This document shows, piece by piece, positions 51,315 to 59,869 of a stretch of 64,000 nucleotides of DNA; position 1 is the first letter of the stretch; every line of letters starts with the position of its first letter. Origin of the DNA: Streptomyces eurocidicus. Its GTDB lineage: Bacteria; Actinomycetota; Actinomycetes; Streptomycetales; Streptomycetaceae. The stretch is from contig NZ_LGUI01000004.1 in the NCBI RefSeq assembly GCF_002891295.1, positions 186,001 through 250,000 of the forward strand, read 5' to 3'. Below the pieces are notes generated by a model that was not told where the DNA came from, did no database searches, and saw only the letters and a list, made by a program, of their open reading frames with translations. Made by a program: the position numbers and the translations under genes.

Positions 51315-51872
51315 ATGGCCCTCGAGCACGCGATCCTCGTCTCCCTGCTGGAGAAGCCGGGCTCCGGCTACGAGCTGGCCCGGCGCTTCGAGCGGTCCAT
51401 CGGCTACTTCTGGACCGCCACCCACCAGCAGATCTACCGCGTTCTCAAGCGGATGGAGGGCGACGGCTGGATCGACGTCCGCGAGGTCCCGCAACAGGGG
51501 CGGCCGGACAAGAAGGAGTACTCCGTCGCCGCCCTCGGCCGGACCGTCCTGTCCCGGTGGCTCCACGAACCCATCGAACCCGAGAGCGTCCGGCACGACC
51601 TCGCCGTGAAGATCCGCGGCGCGGCCTTCGACGACCCGGTCGCGCTGATCGGCGAGGTCGAACGGCACCAGCGGGCGCACGCCGACCGGCTCACGCACTA
51701 CCTCGCGGGGCAGCTGCGCGACTTCACCGGCCCCGACGCTCCCACCGCACAGGACGCCGGACAGGAGCTCCAGCACGCCGTCCTGCGCGGCGGCATCGCG
51801 TACGAGCGGATGATGCTCGCCTGGCTCGACGACGTACTCGCCACTCTCCACGGCCTCCGGCCCGAGCACTGA
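51315..51872 (+). CDS. PadR-family regulator
   Basis: 185 residues from ATG 51315. EHAILVSLLEKPGSGYELARRF and THQQIYRVLKRMEGDGWI form the winged helix, REVPQQGRPDKKEYSVAALG is the wing, and a helical C-terminal domain follows. PadR proteins often control detoxification or aromatic acid genes. The next gene on the same strand is an acyl-CoA dehydrogenase 103 bases on, the likely target or operon partner. Confidence 0.9.
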   Translation: MALEHAILVSLLEKPGSGYELARRFERSIGYFWTATHQQIYRVLKRMEGDGWIDVREVPQQGRPDKKEYSVAALGRTVLSRWLHEPIEPESVRHDLAVKIRGAAFDDPVALIGEVERHQRAHADRLTHYLAGQLRDFTGPDAPTAQDAGQELQHAVLRGGIAYERMMLAWLDDVLATLHGLRPEH

Positions 51873-51975
51873 ACCGGCGCGGGCGCGCCGCACACCCGCA
51901 CCCCGGGGCGCTCCCGCACCACCTCACCGAACCGGCACCACACAACCGACCTTCCGGCAGGAAAGGCGAACAACC

Positions 51976-53697
51976 ATGGCTGACCCGCTGCTGTTCAACC
52001 CGCACTCCTACGACCCGGCACACTTCGACCCCGAGACCCGCAGGCTGCTGCGCGCCACCGTCGACTGGTTCGAGAGCCGCGGCAAGCGCAAGCTGATCGA
52101 GGACTACCGTTCCCGCGCCTGGCTCGCGGACTTCCTCGCCTTCTCCGCCAAGGAAGGGCTGTTCGCGACCTTCCTCACCCCGGCCTCCGCCGCCGACGGG
52201 CACGAGGACAAGCGCTGGGACACCGCCCGCATAGCCGCTCTCAACGAGATCTTCGGCTTCTACGGGCTCGACTACTGGTACGCCTGGCAGGTCACCGTCC
52301 TCGGCCTCGGCCCGGTCTGGCAGAGCGACAACGCCGCCGCCCGCGCCCGCGCGGCCGAACTCCTCGGCCAGGGCGAGGTGTTCGCCTTCGGCCTGTCCGA
52401 GAAGTCCCACGGCGCCGACATCTACTCCACCGACATGCTGCTGGAGCCGGACGGCGCCGGCGGCTTCCGGGCGAGCGGCTCCAAGTACTACATCGGCAAC
52501 GGCAACGCCGCCGGGCTCGTCTCCGTCTTCGGCCGTCGCACCGACGTCGAGGGCCCCGACGGCTACGTCTTCTTCGCCGCCGACAGCCGCCACCCCGCGT
52601 ACCACCTCGTCAAGAACGTCGTCGACTCCTCGAAGTACGTCAGCGAGTTCCGTCTGGAGAACTACCCGGTCGGCCCCGAGGACGTCCTGCACACCGGCCG
52701 CGCCGCCTTCGACGCCGCCCTCAACACCGTCAACGTCGGCAAGTTCAACCTCTGCACCGGCGCGATCGGCATCTGCGAGCACGCGATGTACGAGGCCGTC
52801 ACCCACGCGCACAACCGCATCCTCTACGGCCGCCCCGTCACCGCCTTCCCGCACGTGCGCCGCGAACTGACCGACGCCTACGTACGCCTGGTCGGCATGA
52901 AGCTGTTCAGCGACCGCGCCGTCGACTACTTCCGCTCGGCCGGCCCCGACGACCGCCGCTACCTCCTCTTCAACCCCATGACGAAGATGAAGGTGACCAC
53001 GGAGGGCGAGAAGGTCATCGACCTGATGTGGGACGTCATCGCGGCCAAGGGCTTCGAGAAGGACACCTACTTCGCCCAGGCCGCCACCGAGATCCGGGGC
53101 CTGCCGAAGCTGGAGGGCACCGTCCACGTCAACCTCGCGCTGATCCTCAAGTTCATGGGCAACCACCTGCTGAACCCCGCGGAGTACCCGCCCGTCCCGA
53201 CCCGCCTCGACGCGGCCGACGACGCGTTCCTCTTCCGGCAGGGTCCGGCCCGCGGCCTCGGCTCCGTACGCTTCCACGACTGGCGCACCGCGTTCGAGCC
53301 GTACGCCCAGGTGCCCAACGTCGGGCGCTTCCGGGAGCAGGCGGACGCGCTGTGCGAGTTCGTCACCACCGCCGCGCCCGACGAGGAGCAGAGCCGCGAC
53401 CTGGACCTCCTGCTCGCCGTCGGCCAGCTGTTCGCGCTGGTCGTGCACGGCCAGCTGATCCTGGAGCAGGCGCACCTGACCGGCCTCGACGAGGAGGTCC
53501 TCGACGAGCTGTTCGCCGTCCTCGTCCGCGACTTCTCCGCGCACGCCGTCGAGCTGCACGGCAAGGACTCCGCCACCGCCGCCCAGCAGCGCTGGGCGCT
53601 GGGCGCGATCCGCCGGCCGGTCGTCGACGAGGCCCGTTCGTCGCGCGTGTGGGAGCGCGTCGCGGCCCTGTCGGGGACGTACGAGATGGCTCCGTAA
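51976..53697 (+). CDS. Acyl-CoA dehydrogenase
   Basis: 573 residues with AGGAAAGG upstream. FAFGLSEKSHGADIYSTDM is the FAD-binding beta-domain region, KYYIGNGNAAGLVSVFGR follows, and CTGAIGICEHAMYEAVTHA then YGRPVTAFPHVRR are helical-domain motifs. The extra C-terminal 150 residues make it longer than the 380-residue standard type, as in some acyl-CoA dehydrogenases and oxidases of actinobacteria. It removes two hydrogens from an acyl-CoA with FAD. Confidence 0.88.
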   Translation: MADPLLFNPHSYDPAHFDPETRRLLRATVDWFESRGKRKLIEDYRSRAWLADFLAFSAKEGLFATFLTPASAADGHEDKRWDTARIAALNEIFGFYGLDYWYAWQVTVLGLGPVWQSDNAAARARAAELLGQGEVFAFGLSEKSHGADIYSTDMLLEPDGAGGFRASGSKYYIGNGNAAGLVSVFGRRTDVEGPDGYVFFAADSRHPAYHLVKNVVDSSKYVSEFRLENYPVGPEDVLHTGRAAFDAALNTVNVGKFNLCTGAIGICEHAMYEAVTHAHNRILYGRPVTAFPHVRRELTDAYVRLVGMKLFSDRAVDYFRSAGPDDRRYLLFNPMTKMKVTTEGEKVIDLMWDVIAAKGFEKDTYFAQAATEIRGLPKLEGTVHVNLALILKFMGNHLLNPAEYPPVPTRLDAADDAFLFRQGPARGLGSVRFHDWRTAFEPYAQVPNVGRFREQADALCEFVTTAAPDEEQSRDLDLLLAVGQLFALVVHGQLILEQAHLTGLDEEVLDELFAVLVRDFSAHAVELHGKDSATAAQQRWALGAIRRPVVDEARSSRVWERVAALSGTYEMAP

Positions 53698-53709
53698 GGA
53701 CAGCGGGAC

Positions 53710-53741
53710 GTGAGGCCGCCCGGTACCCCGGGCGGCCTCAC
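53710..53741 (+). terminator. Terminator after the acyl-CoA dehydrogenase
   Basis: A perfect 14-base inverted repeat (53710-53723, 53728-53741) with a 4-base loop, 12 bases after the stop. Confidence 0.85.
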
Positions 53742-53881
53742 CGGTCCTACGGGCACCCGGGCGCGCCCGGCCCGCCCCGCGGGAACGTCCTGCTCCTGGC
53801 GAAAATGATCCGGTCCGTTCGTGATTCGCACATATGATCCTCTCGCTCCTATTTCTTTCTTCTCGCGGGGGATTCTGCTCG

Positions 53882-55504
53882 GTGGGCACAACTCCGCGCG
53901 CGGTGCGCGCACTGATCCTGCTGGCCGGCTTCTATCTGGTCGCCCTCGTCGTACTCGGCGTGCTCGTCGGGGCCGACGCGGCCGCCTGGATCTGGGGGCC
54001 GCACCTGCTCGCTCTCAAGGTGACCGTCTTCTCCGCCCTGCTGGGGCTCCCGGTCCTACGCGGCCTCTTCGCCCTGGGAACGGACACCGGGGACGGGCCG
54101 GAAGCGCTCCCGGTCGGCGAGCCGGACCAGCCCGAACTGTGGCGTGCCGTACGCTCGCTGGCCGAGCGCTCCGGGACCCGGGCGCCCGACGAGATCCTCC
54201 TCACCGGGGACGTGAACGCGGCGGTCTCCGAGGACGCCCGGCTGCTGGGCCTGCTGCCCGGCCGGCGCCGTCTGTACATCGGCGTGCCCCTGCTGACCGG
54301 CCTCAGCGAGCCGCAGCTGCACTCGGTGATCGCCCATGAGCTGGGCCACTACGGAAACGCGGACACCCGCCTCGCGGGCATCACCCGGCGAGGCCACGAC
54401 TGCGTGCTGCGCACCGTGGAGTCCTTCCAGGAGCAGGAGCGGAAGCGGATCGGCAAGGAGCGGTCCCGGCAGGAGAAGGCGGACGCCAAGCGCGTGCGCA
54501 AGGGCAGGAAGGCGCGGGGCGTCGACACCGGGCGCACCGGGCTCCGGTACCGGATGATGGCCAAGCCCTTCCAGGCGTACGCCCGGTTCTACCTGCGCGC
54601 CACCAACAGCGTGAACCGGCAGCAGGAGCTCGCCGCCGACCGGATGGCGGTCCGGGTCGCCGGCCGGGACGCCACGGCCTCGGCGCTGCGGGAGATCGCG
54701 GTGCTCGACGCCGCCCACGACTTCTACCGGAGCCGGTACGCGCTGCTGGGCGTCGAGGCGGGCCTCCTCCCGCCGCGCGGTGAGGTCGTCGGCGGCCTGC
54801 GGCACCTGCTCGCCGACCCGGGGCGCCGGTCCGATCTGGCGGAGATGCGCGGTGAACTGCCGGATGACGAAGAGTCCCCGTACGACTCGCACCCGCCGGT
54901 GGCCGAGCGGGTGCGGCTGATCGAGGCCCAGCCCGACGACGGCCTCGGGGCGGCCCCGGCGCGGCCCGCCCTGGCACTGCTGCGCGACACCGGGCGGGTG
55001 CTGGTGGAACTGGAGGACGTCCTCCTCACACCGGAGGCACGGGCCATGCGGCGGGTGGAGTGGCCGGAGCTGGCCCACCGGGGGATGTACGCCCGGGCGG
55101 CGGCCGCCGCCGAGGAGCTGCGGACGGCACTGGCCGCCGCGGGGATCGCTCCGGGCAGCCCCACGGGGGAGCTCACGGCGCTGCTGGACTCCGCCGACGC
55201 GGGCCGGCTGTGGCCGGTGGCGGGCCACCTGCCCAAGTCGCCGGAGGCGGCACGGGCGACGGGCAGGGCCGCGCGGGAGTTCCTGCGCCCGGCGCTGGAG
55301 GCCGGGACGCACCGGCTGGCGGAGCTGGCCCTGGTGGAGACGCGCGGAGCGTACTGGGAGCTGTCCTGGTCCGAGCGGACCCGGCTGCGGCTGCCCCGGG
55401 CCGCGGACCCCGGTGCGACGGAGGAGGCGGTGACGGCCGCGGTACGGGCCCTCCTCGCGGACGTTCCGGACACCGCGCCGCTGCGCACGCTCCTCGCCGG
55501 CTGA
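53882..55504 (+). CDS. M48-family zinc metalloprotease, membrane-anchored
   Basis: 540 residues from GTG 53882 with GGGGGA upstream; an ATG at 53834 is possible but weaker. Two N-terminal hydrophobic segments (ALILLAGFYLVALVVLGVL and a second near 40-65) anchor it. VIAHELGHYGNAD holds the zinc motif at 152-156, and the third ligand is the Glu of NRQQELAADRMAV near 249. A charged insert (EKADAKRVRKGRK) lies between. The last 170 residues are an extra helical domain. The next gene, 118 bases on, probably works with it. Confidence 0.88.
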   Translation: MGTTPRAVRALILLAGFYLVALVVLGVLVGADAAAWIWGPHLLALKVTVFSALLGLPVLRGLFALGTDTGDGPEALPVGEPDQPELWRAVRSLAERSGTRAPDEILLTGDVNAAVSEDARLLGLLPGRRRLYIGVPLLTGLSEPQLHSVIAHELGHYGNADTRLAGITRRGHDCVLRTVESFQEQERKRIGKERSRQEKADAKRVRKGRKARGVDTGRTGLRYRMMAKPFQAYARFYLRATNSVNRQQELAADRMAVRVAGRDATASALREIAVLDAAHDFYRSRYALLGVEAGLLPPRGEVVGGLRHLLADPGRRSDLAEMRGELPDDEESPYDSHPPVAERVRLIEAQPDDGLGAAPARPALALLRDTGRVLVELEDVLLTPEARAMRRVEWPELAHRGMYARAAAAAEELRTALAAAGIAPGSPTGELTALLDSADAGRLWPVAGHLPKSPEAARATGRAAREFLRPALEAGTHRLAELALVETRGAYWELSWSERTRLRLPRAADPGATEEAVTAAVRALLADVPDTAPLRTLLAG

Positions 55505-55622
55505 GCCCGGCACCTCCGGACCGGCGGCCTCACGGGGCCTTACGGGGCCCCACGGCCCCGGCCCCACGGCCTCACAGATCCACGAACACACGAACTCACG
55601 ACTGATCGGACCTCAGAAACCC

Positions 55623-56687
55623 ATGTCCTTCGGGATCATCCCGCTCACCGTCACCGTGCTCACTCTCTGCTTCTGGCTGCGGTCCAAGAGGCGCGCCAAG
55701 CGCGCGGAGAAGCGCGCCGCCGAGATCGGTGCGGACCTGCTGCCGCCGGAGCGCCAGAACAAGGACCGGGCGTTCCCGGACCCCGAGGCGGAAGCCGTGC
55801 TGGCGGCCCTCTCCAGGAACGACTGGCAGCCCGCCGCACAGGCGCTCGCCGCGGCGGGCACCGACTGGGAGCGCCGCTCCTATCTCGTCGGGGTCATCGC
55901 GGCGCGGGCGGCCGAGGAGGACGCCTGGCTGCACGCCTGGCAGGCCGCGCGCCCCGACGACCCGGACGCGGCCGTGGTCCACGCGGACGCGAAGGTGTCC
56001 CTGGCCTGGAAGATCCGTGGCGGGGCCTGGGCCAAGGACACCTCCGCCGAGCAGTTCGCGGGCTTCCTCCGGGTGCTGCGGGAGGCCAGGGAGGACTTCG
56101 CCCGGGCCGAGTCCCTGGCCCGGCCCGACGACCCCACCCCGTACCTCCTCCAGATCCCGCTGTACATGGGGCTGAGCGCCCCGCACGAGGCGCTGCTCGG
56201 GCTGTGGGCCCAGGTCACCGCCCGCGCCCCGTACCACTACGAGGCCCACTGGTACGCGCTCCAGTACTGGAGCGCGAAGTGGTGCGGCTCCCACGACCTC
56301 GCCCGCAACTTCGCCGCGCAGGCCGCGGCGACGGCTCCCCAGGGCAGCCTGCTGACGATGTTCCCGCTGGTCAGCTGGTACGAGCACAACGACGACGAGG
56401 CTCCGGAGGAGGCGTACGGCTGGCCGGAGATGAGGGGGATGACCGAGGCCGCCCTGGCGGATGTCGCCATGGCACGGCCGGACCACCCCAGGGTCGCGGA
56501 GGTCCGGCACCTGCTGGCCTACTGCCTGGCCAAGCAGGGGCGCCACGAGGTGGCCCTGGAACAGTTCCGGCTGGTGGACGGCTACGTCGGGGCCCTTCCC
56601 TGGCGCTACTACAACGACCCGGCCGCGATCTACTGCGTCGTCAGGGGCGTATCGCTCACCGCCGTGGCGGCGGGCACCGCCAAGTGA
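55623..56687 (+). CDS. Membrane-anchored helical-repeat (TPR/DUF4034-like) protein
   Basis: 354 residues. One N-terminal transmembrane helix (GIIPLTVTVLTLCFWL), a basic stop-transfer (RSKRRAKRAEKR), then helical repeats with Trp/Ala-rich pairs such as LARPDDPTPYLLQIPLYMG and YEAHWYALQYWSAKWCGS. It resembles TPR-like or DUF4034-type scaffolds. It lies behind the M48 protease on the same strand, perhaps as a substrate adaptor (inference). Confidence 0.7.
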   Translation: MSFGIIPLTVTVLTLCFWLRSKRRAKRAEKRAAEIGADLLPPERQNKDRAFPDPEAEAVLAALSRNDWQPAAQALAAAGTDWERRSYLVGVIAARAAEEDAWLHAWQAARPDDPDAAVVHADAKVSLAWKIRGGAWAKDTSAEQFAGFLRVLREAREDFARAESLARPDDPTPYLLQIPLYMGLSAPHEALLGLWAQVTARAPYHYEAHWYALQYWSAKWCGSHDLARNFAAQAAATAPQGSLLTMFPLVSWYEHNDDEAPEEAYGWPEMRGMTEAALADVAMARPDHPRVAEVRHLLAYCLAKQGRHEVALEQFRLVDGYVGALPWRYYNDPAAIYCVVRGVSLTAVAAGTAK

Positions 56688-56753
56688 GCCGGCGGTGTGC
56701 GTGAGAGCCGATACTCGCTTTGCGCCGCGTGAGCGGCGCCTTACCGTGGCCCG

Positions 56754-56980
56754 ATGACCACTCGGCTCATCATTCTCAACGGTGCCTCCAGCTCGGGGAA
56801 GTCCGGGATCGTACGGTGCCTCCAGACCGTACTGCCGGACCCCTGGCTGGCGTTCGGATGCGACTCGTTCGTCGAGGCCGTGCCCGCGAGGATGCGGTCG
56901 TCGGAGGACGGGATACCGTTCGGGCCGAACGGTGAGGTGAGTATCGGGTGGGACGGTCCGCCGCCGGAGAACGCCGTCGC
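56754..56980 (+). pseudogene. 5' remnant of a chloramphenicol-phosphotransferase-like kinase
   Basis: Reads [20 protein letters not shown] (P-loop GASSSGKS), then [15 protein letters not shown] with the family's Asp, to about residue 70. After that the sequence turns into low-complexity Arg/Pro coding and overlaps the opposite acetyltransferase. Intact members are about 175 residues, so two thirds are missing. Confidence 0.6.
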
Positions 56981-57105
56981 GCGCCCCGGCCGTATGCCGG
57001 ATCACCTCCGTGCGACCGGCGCGGCGGACCGTCGTCGCCCTGCACCGGGCCGCGTATCCGGATCACTCCCGCGCGACCGGCACGGCGGCGGCCGGAGCGA
57101 AGTGA

Positions 57106-57675
57106 TCAGGCGGCCGCGCGGGCGGTTCGCCGGGCGGCCTGCCACTCGGGGGCGAGGACCGCCCAGATCTGCTTGTCGTGCCGGACGCCCTCGTACGGCC
57201 AGAATTCGCGCCGCACGCCTTCGAGCGTCATGCCGAGCCGCTCGGCCACGGCGGAGCTCCGGTCGTTGTCGGCCCGGCAGTGCCATTCGGCGCGGTGCAG
57301 CCCCCGGGTGGTGAACGCCCAGTCCAGCAGGGCGTGGCACGCCGGGGTGACCAGGCCGCGGCCCTCGGCGGCGGGTTCGAGCCAGCAGCCGATCTCGCAG
57401 GAGCCGGCGGCGGCGCTGAAGTCCGTGAACATCACTCCGCCGACCAGGGTGCCGTCGAGCCGGATGCCGTACAGGCGGGCGCCGTCCGCGGCCTGCCGTT
57501 CGGCGTACTTGCGCAGGGTTCCCCGCGCGCCGTCGGCATCGTCCGTGACGAAGGCCGGCCCGACCCACGGCCGGATGTGGTCGCGGGCCCGGTCCATATG
57601 GGCGGCGAACTCCTCGGCGTGCCATATCTCCAGCGGCTCGAGGAAGACGTTGTCCCGCAGCGGGAGGGAGAACAT
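57106..57675 (-). CDS. GNAT-family N-acetyltransferase (RimL type)
   Basis: 189 residues from ATG 57675. [41 protein letters not shown] (acetyl-CoA loop) and [21 protein letters not shown] are the RimL pattern, close to ribosomal-protein Ser/Ala acetyltransferases. Divergent from a TetR gene across a clear palindrome, so it is the likely regulated target. Confidence 0.85.
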   Translation of the reverse strand: MFSLPLRDNVFLEPLEIWHAEEFAAHMDRARDHIRPWVGPAFVTDDADGARGTLRKYAERQAADGARLYGIRLDGTLVGGVMFTDFSAAAGSCEIGCWLEPAAEGRGLVTPACHALLDWAFTTRGLHRAEWHCRADNDRSSAVAERLGMTLEGVRREFWPYEGVRHDKQIWAVLAPEWQAARRTARAAA

Positions 57676-57689
57676 GATGACCCCATTCA

Positions 57690-57711
57690 CATAACAAGCG
57701 TTACGGTTATG
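57690..57711. promoter_or_regulatory. TetR operator CATAAC-(10)-GTTATG
   Basis: A 22-base dyad with perfect 6-base arms and an inner TAACAAGCGTTA, between the divergent acetyltransferase and TetR genes and 12 bases from the TetR start. Confidence 0.75.
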
Positions 57712-57723
57712 TACGGTAGCAGC

Positions 57724-58344
57724 ATGCCACGCACCAAGGGGGACCACGAGTCCCGTCGTCGCGACGTCTCCGAGGCGGTCTGGCGGGTGTTGGCCGCGCA
57801 CGGCTTCGGCGGGCTGACCCTGCGGGCCGTCGCCGCCGAGCTCGGCGCGACCACCGGTCTGCTCACCCACTACTTCCCCGCCAAGCGGGACCTGGTCGCG
57901 TACGCCCTCGACCTGCTCGAACAGCGCAGCGCCGGGCGTCCCCGGCGCGCCGCCGGAGCCGGCCTGGCCGCCGTGCGGGCCGCCATGCTCGACATCCTGC
58001 CGCTGACCGACGAGGCCACGGACGCCAACCGGATCTGGGTGTCCTCCTGGGACGTCGCGCTCGCCGACCCCGCGCTGAGCGGCGACCACGCCCGCAGGTA
58101 CGCGCAGAGCCGCGACAAGCTGTGTGACCTGGTCGCCGAGGCCCAGCGGCTCGGTGAGCTGCCCGCCGGGGACCCGGTGCGCATCGCGGCCGGCGCCCAG
58201 GCGTTCACCCTCGGGCTGGTGGTGCAGGCCCTGTTCGCCCCCACGGCGTTCCCGCCCGACCGCCAGGCCGGGCTCCTCGACGACTACCTGGATTCCCTGG
58301 CGGCCGCACCCGCGACGCGCGACGCGGACGAGGTCCCGTCCTGA
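57724..58344 (+). CDS. TetR-family regulator
   Basis: 206 residues. HTH LRAVAAELGATTGLLTHYF after an N-terminal MPRTKGDHESRRRD arm. It has no strong ribosome site close to ATG 57724, and the operator dyad lies directly upstream, so translation may be nearly leaderless. Effector unknown. Confidence 0.88.
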   Translation: MPRTKGDHESRRRDVSEAVWRVLAAHGFGGLTLRAVAAELGATTGLLTHYFPAKRDLVAYALDLLEQRSAGRPRRAAGAGLAAVRAAMLDILPLTDEATDANRIWVSSWDVALADPALSGDHARRYAQSRDKLCDLVAEAQRLGELPAGDPVRIAAGAQAFTLGLVVQALFAPTAFPPDRQAGLLDDYLDSLAAAPATRDADEVPS

Positions 58345-58414
58345 GCGCGCCAGGCGCTCGGGACGGGACCTCGGGAACCGGCCTCGTAGGCCGGGACGAC
58401 ACCGGCCGTGCGGC

Positions 58415-59830
58415 TTACTCGCCCTTGCGTGCCGCGAGGGCGGCACGCTTCACGGCCGCGGCCACCGCCTCGGTCGCCTGCGCGTTGAAGACGCTGGGGA
58501 TGATGTAGTTCGCGTTGAGTTCGTCCTCGGCGACGACGTTGGCGAGGGCGCCGGCGGCGGCGAGCATCATGTCGGTGTTGACGGTGCGGGACTGGGCGTC
58601 GAGGAGGCCGCGGAAGACGCCGGGGAAGACCAGGACGTTGTTGATCTGGTTGGGGAAGTCGGAGCGGCCGGTGGCGACGACGGCGGCGCTCTGGCGGGCG
58701 ATGCCGGGGTCGACCTCGGGGTCGGGGTTGGCGAGCGCGAAGACGATCGCGCCGTCGGCCATCGCGGCGACGTCCTCGCCGTTCAGGACGTTGGGGGCCG
58801 AGACGCCGATGAAGACGTCGGCGCCGCGGACGGCTTCCTTGAGGGTGCCGGTGATGCCCTCGGGGTTGGTGTTGTCCGCGATCCAGCGCAGGGCGGTGGC
58901 GGGGCCGGCGTCGACGAGGTCGGCGCGGCCGGCGTGGACGACGCCGTGGATGTCGGCGACGACGGCGTGCTTGACCCCGGCGGCGATCAGGAGCTTGAGG
59001 ATGGCGGTGCCGGCGGCGCCCGCGCCGGACATGACGACCCGTACGTCGCCGATGGACTTCTCCACCACGCGCAGGGCGTTGGTCAGGGCGGCGAGGACGA
59101 CGATGGCGGTGCCGTGCTGGTCGTCGTGGAAGACGGGGATGTCCAGGGCTTCGCGCAGGCGGGCTTCGATCTCGAAGCAGCGGGGGGCGGAGATGTCTTC
59201 GAGGTTGATGCCGGCGAAGCCGGGGGCGATGGCCTTGACGATCTCGACGATGGCGTCGGAGTCCTGGGTGTCGAGGCAGATCGGCCAGGCGTCGATGCCG
59301 GCGAAGCGTTTGAAGAGGGCGGCTTTGCCTTCCATGACGGGGAGGGCGGCCATGGGGCCGATGTTGCCCAGGCCCAGGACGGCGGAGCCGTCGGTGACGA
59401 CGGCGACGCTGTTGCGCTTGATGGTCAGGCGGCGGGCGTCTTCGGGGTTCTCGGCGATGGCCATGCAGACGCGGGCGACGCCGGGGGTGTAGATCATGGA
59501 GAGGTCGTCGCGGTTGCGGATGGGGTGCTTGGACGCCATCTCGATCTTGCCGCCGAGGTGCATCAGGAAGGTGCGGTCCGAGACCTTGCCGAGGTGTACG
59601 CCTTCGATGCCGCGGAGTTTTTCCACGATCTCGTCGGCGTGGGCGGTGGAGGTCGCGGCGACGGTGACGTCGATCCGCAGCTTCTCGTGGCCGGAGGCGG
59701 TCACGTCCAGACCGGTCACCGATCCGCCGGAGGACTCCACGGCCGTGGTGAGCTGGCTGACCGCGGTCCCGCTCGCGGGAACCTCCAGCCGGACCGTCAT
59801 CGAGTACGAGACGCTTGGCGCCGTTGCCAT
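58415..59830 (-). CDS. NAD(P)-dependent malic enzyme with N-terminal ACT-like domain
   Basis: 471 residues. Residues 1-90 form an ACT-like regulatory domain (EKLRIDVTVAATSTAH). Then the malic-enzyme core: SMIYTPGVARVC (catalytic Tyr), LPVMEGKAALFKRFAG (catalytic Lys), INLEDISAPRCFEIE, VFHDDQHGTAIV (metal site) and VVMSGAGAAGTAI (Rossmann). It decarboxylates malate to pyruvate. The next genes upstream make fumarate from asparagine, so it may complete that route. Confidence 0.93.
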   Translation of the reverse strand: MATAPSVSYSMTVRLEVPASGTAVSQLTTAVESSGGSVTGLDVTASGHEKLRIDVTVAATSTAHADEIVEKLRGIEGVHLGKVSDRTFLMHLGGKIEMASKHPIRNRDDLSMIYTPGVARVCMAIAENPEDARRLTIKRNSVAVVTDGSAVLGLGNIGPMAALPVMEGKAALFKRFAGIDAWPICLDTQDSDAIVEIVKAIAPGFAGINLEDISAPRCFEIEARLREALDIPVFHDDQHGTAIVVLAALTNALRVVEKSIGDVRVVMSGAGAAGTAILKLLIAAGVKHAVVADIHGVVHAGRADLVDAGPATALRWIADNTNPEGITGTLKEAVRGADVFIGVSAPNVLNGEDVAAMADGAIVFALANPDPEVDPGIARQSAAVVATGRSDFPNQINNVLVFPGVFRGLLDAQSRTVNTDMMLAAAGALANVVAEDELNANYIIPSVFNAQATEAVAAAVKRAALAARKGE

Positions 59831-59869
59831 GGGGTTGCTTCTTCTTTCCGGGATCGTGCGGGGACTGTC

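Noticed and set aside
51724..53889. A 721-residue minus-strand frame
   Set aside because: Antisense to the acyl-CoA dehydrogenase; Val/Gly/Glu-rich shadow.
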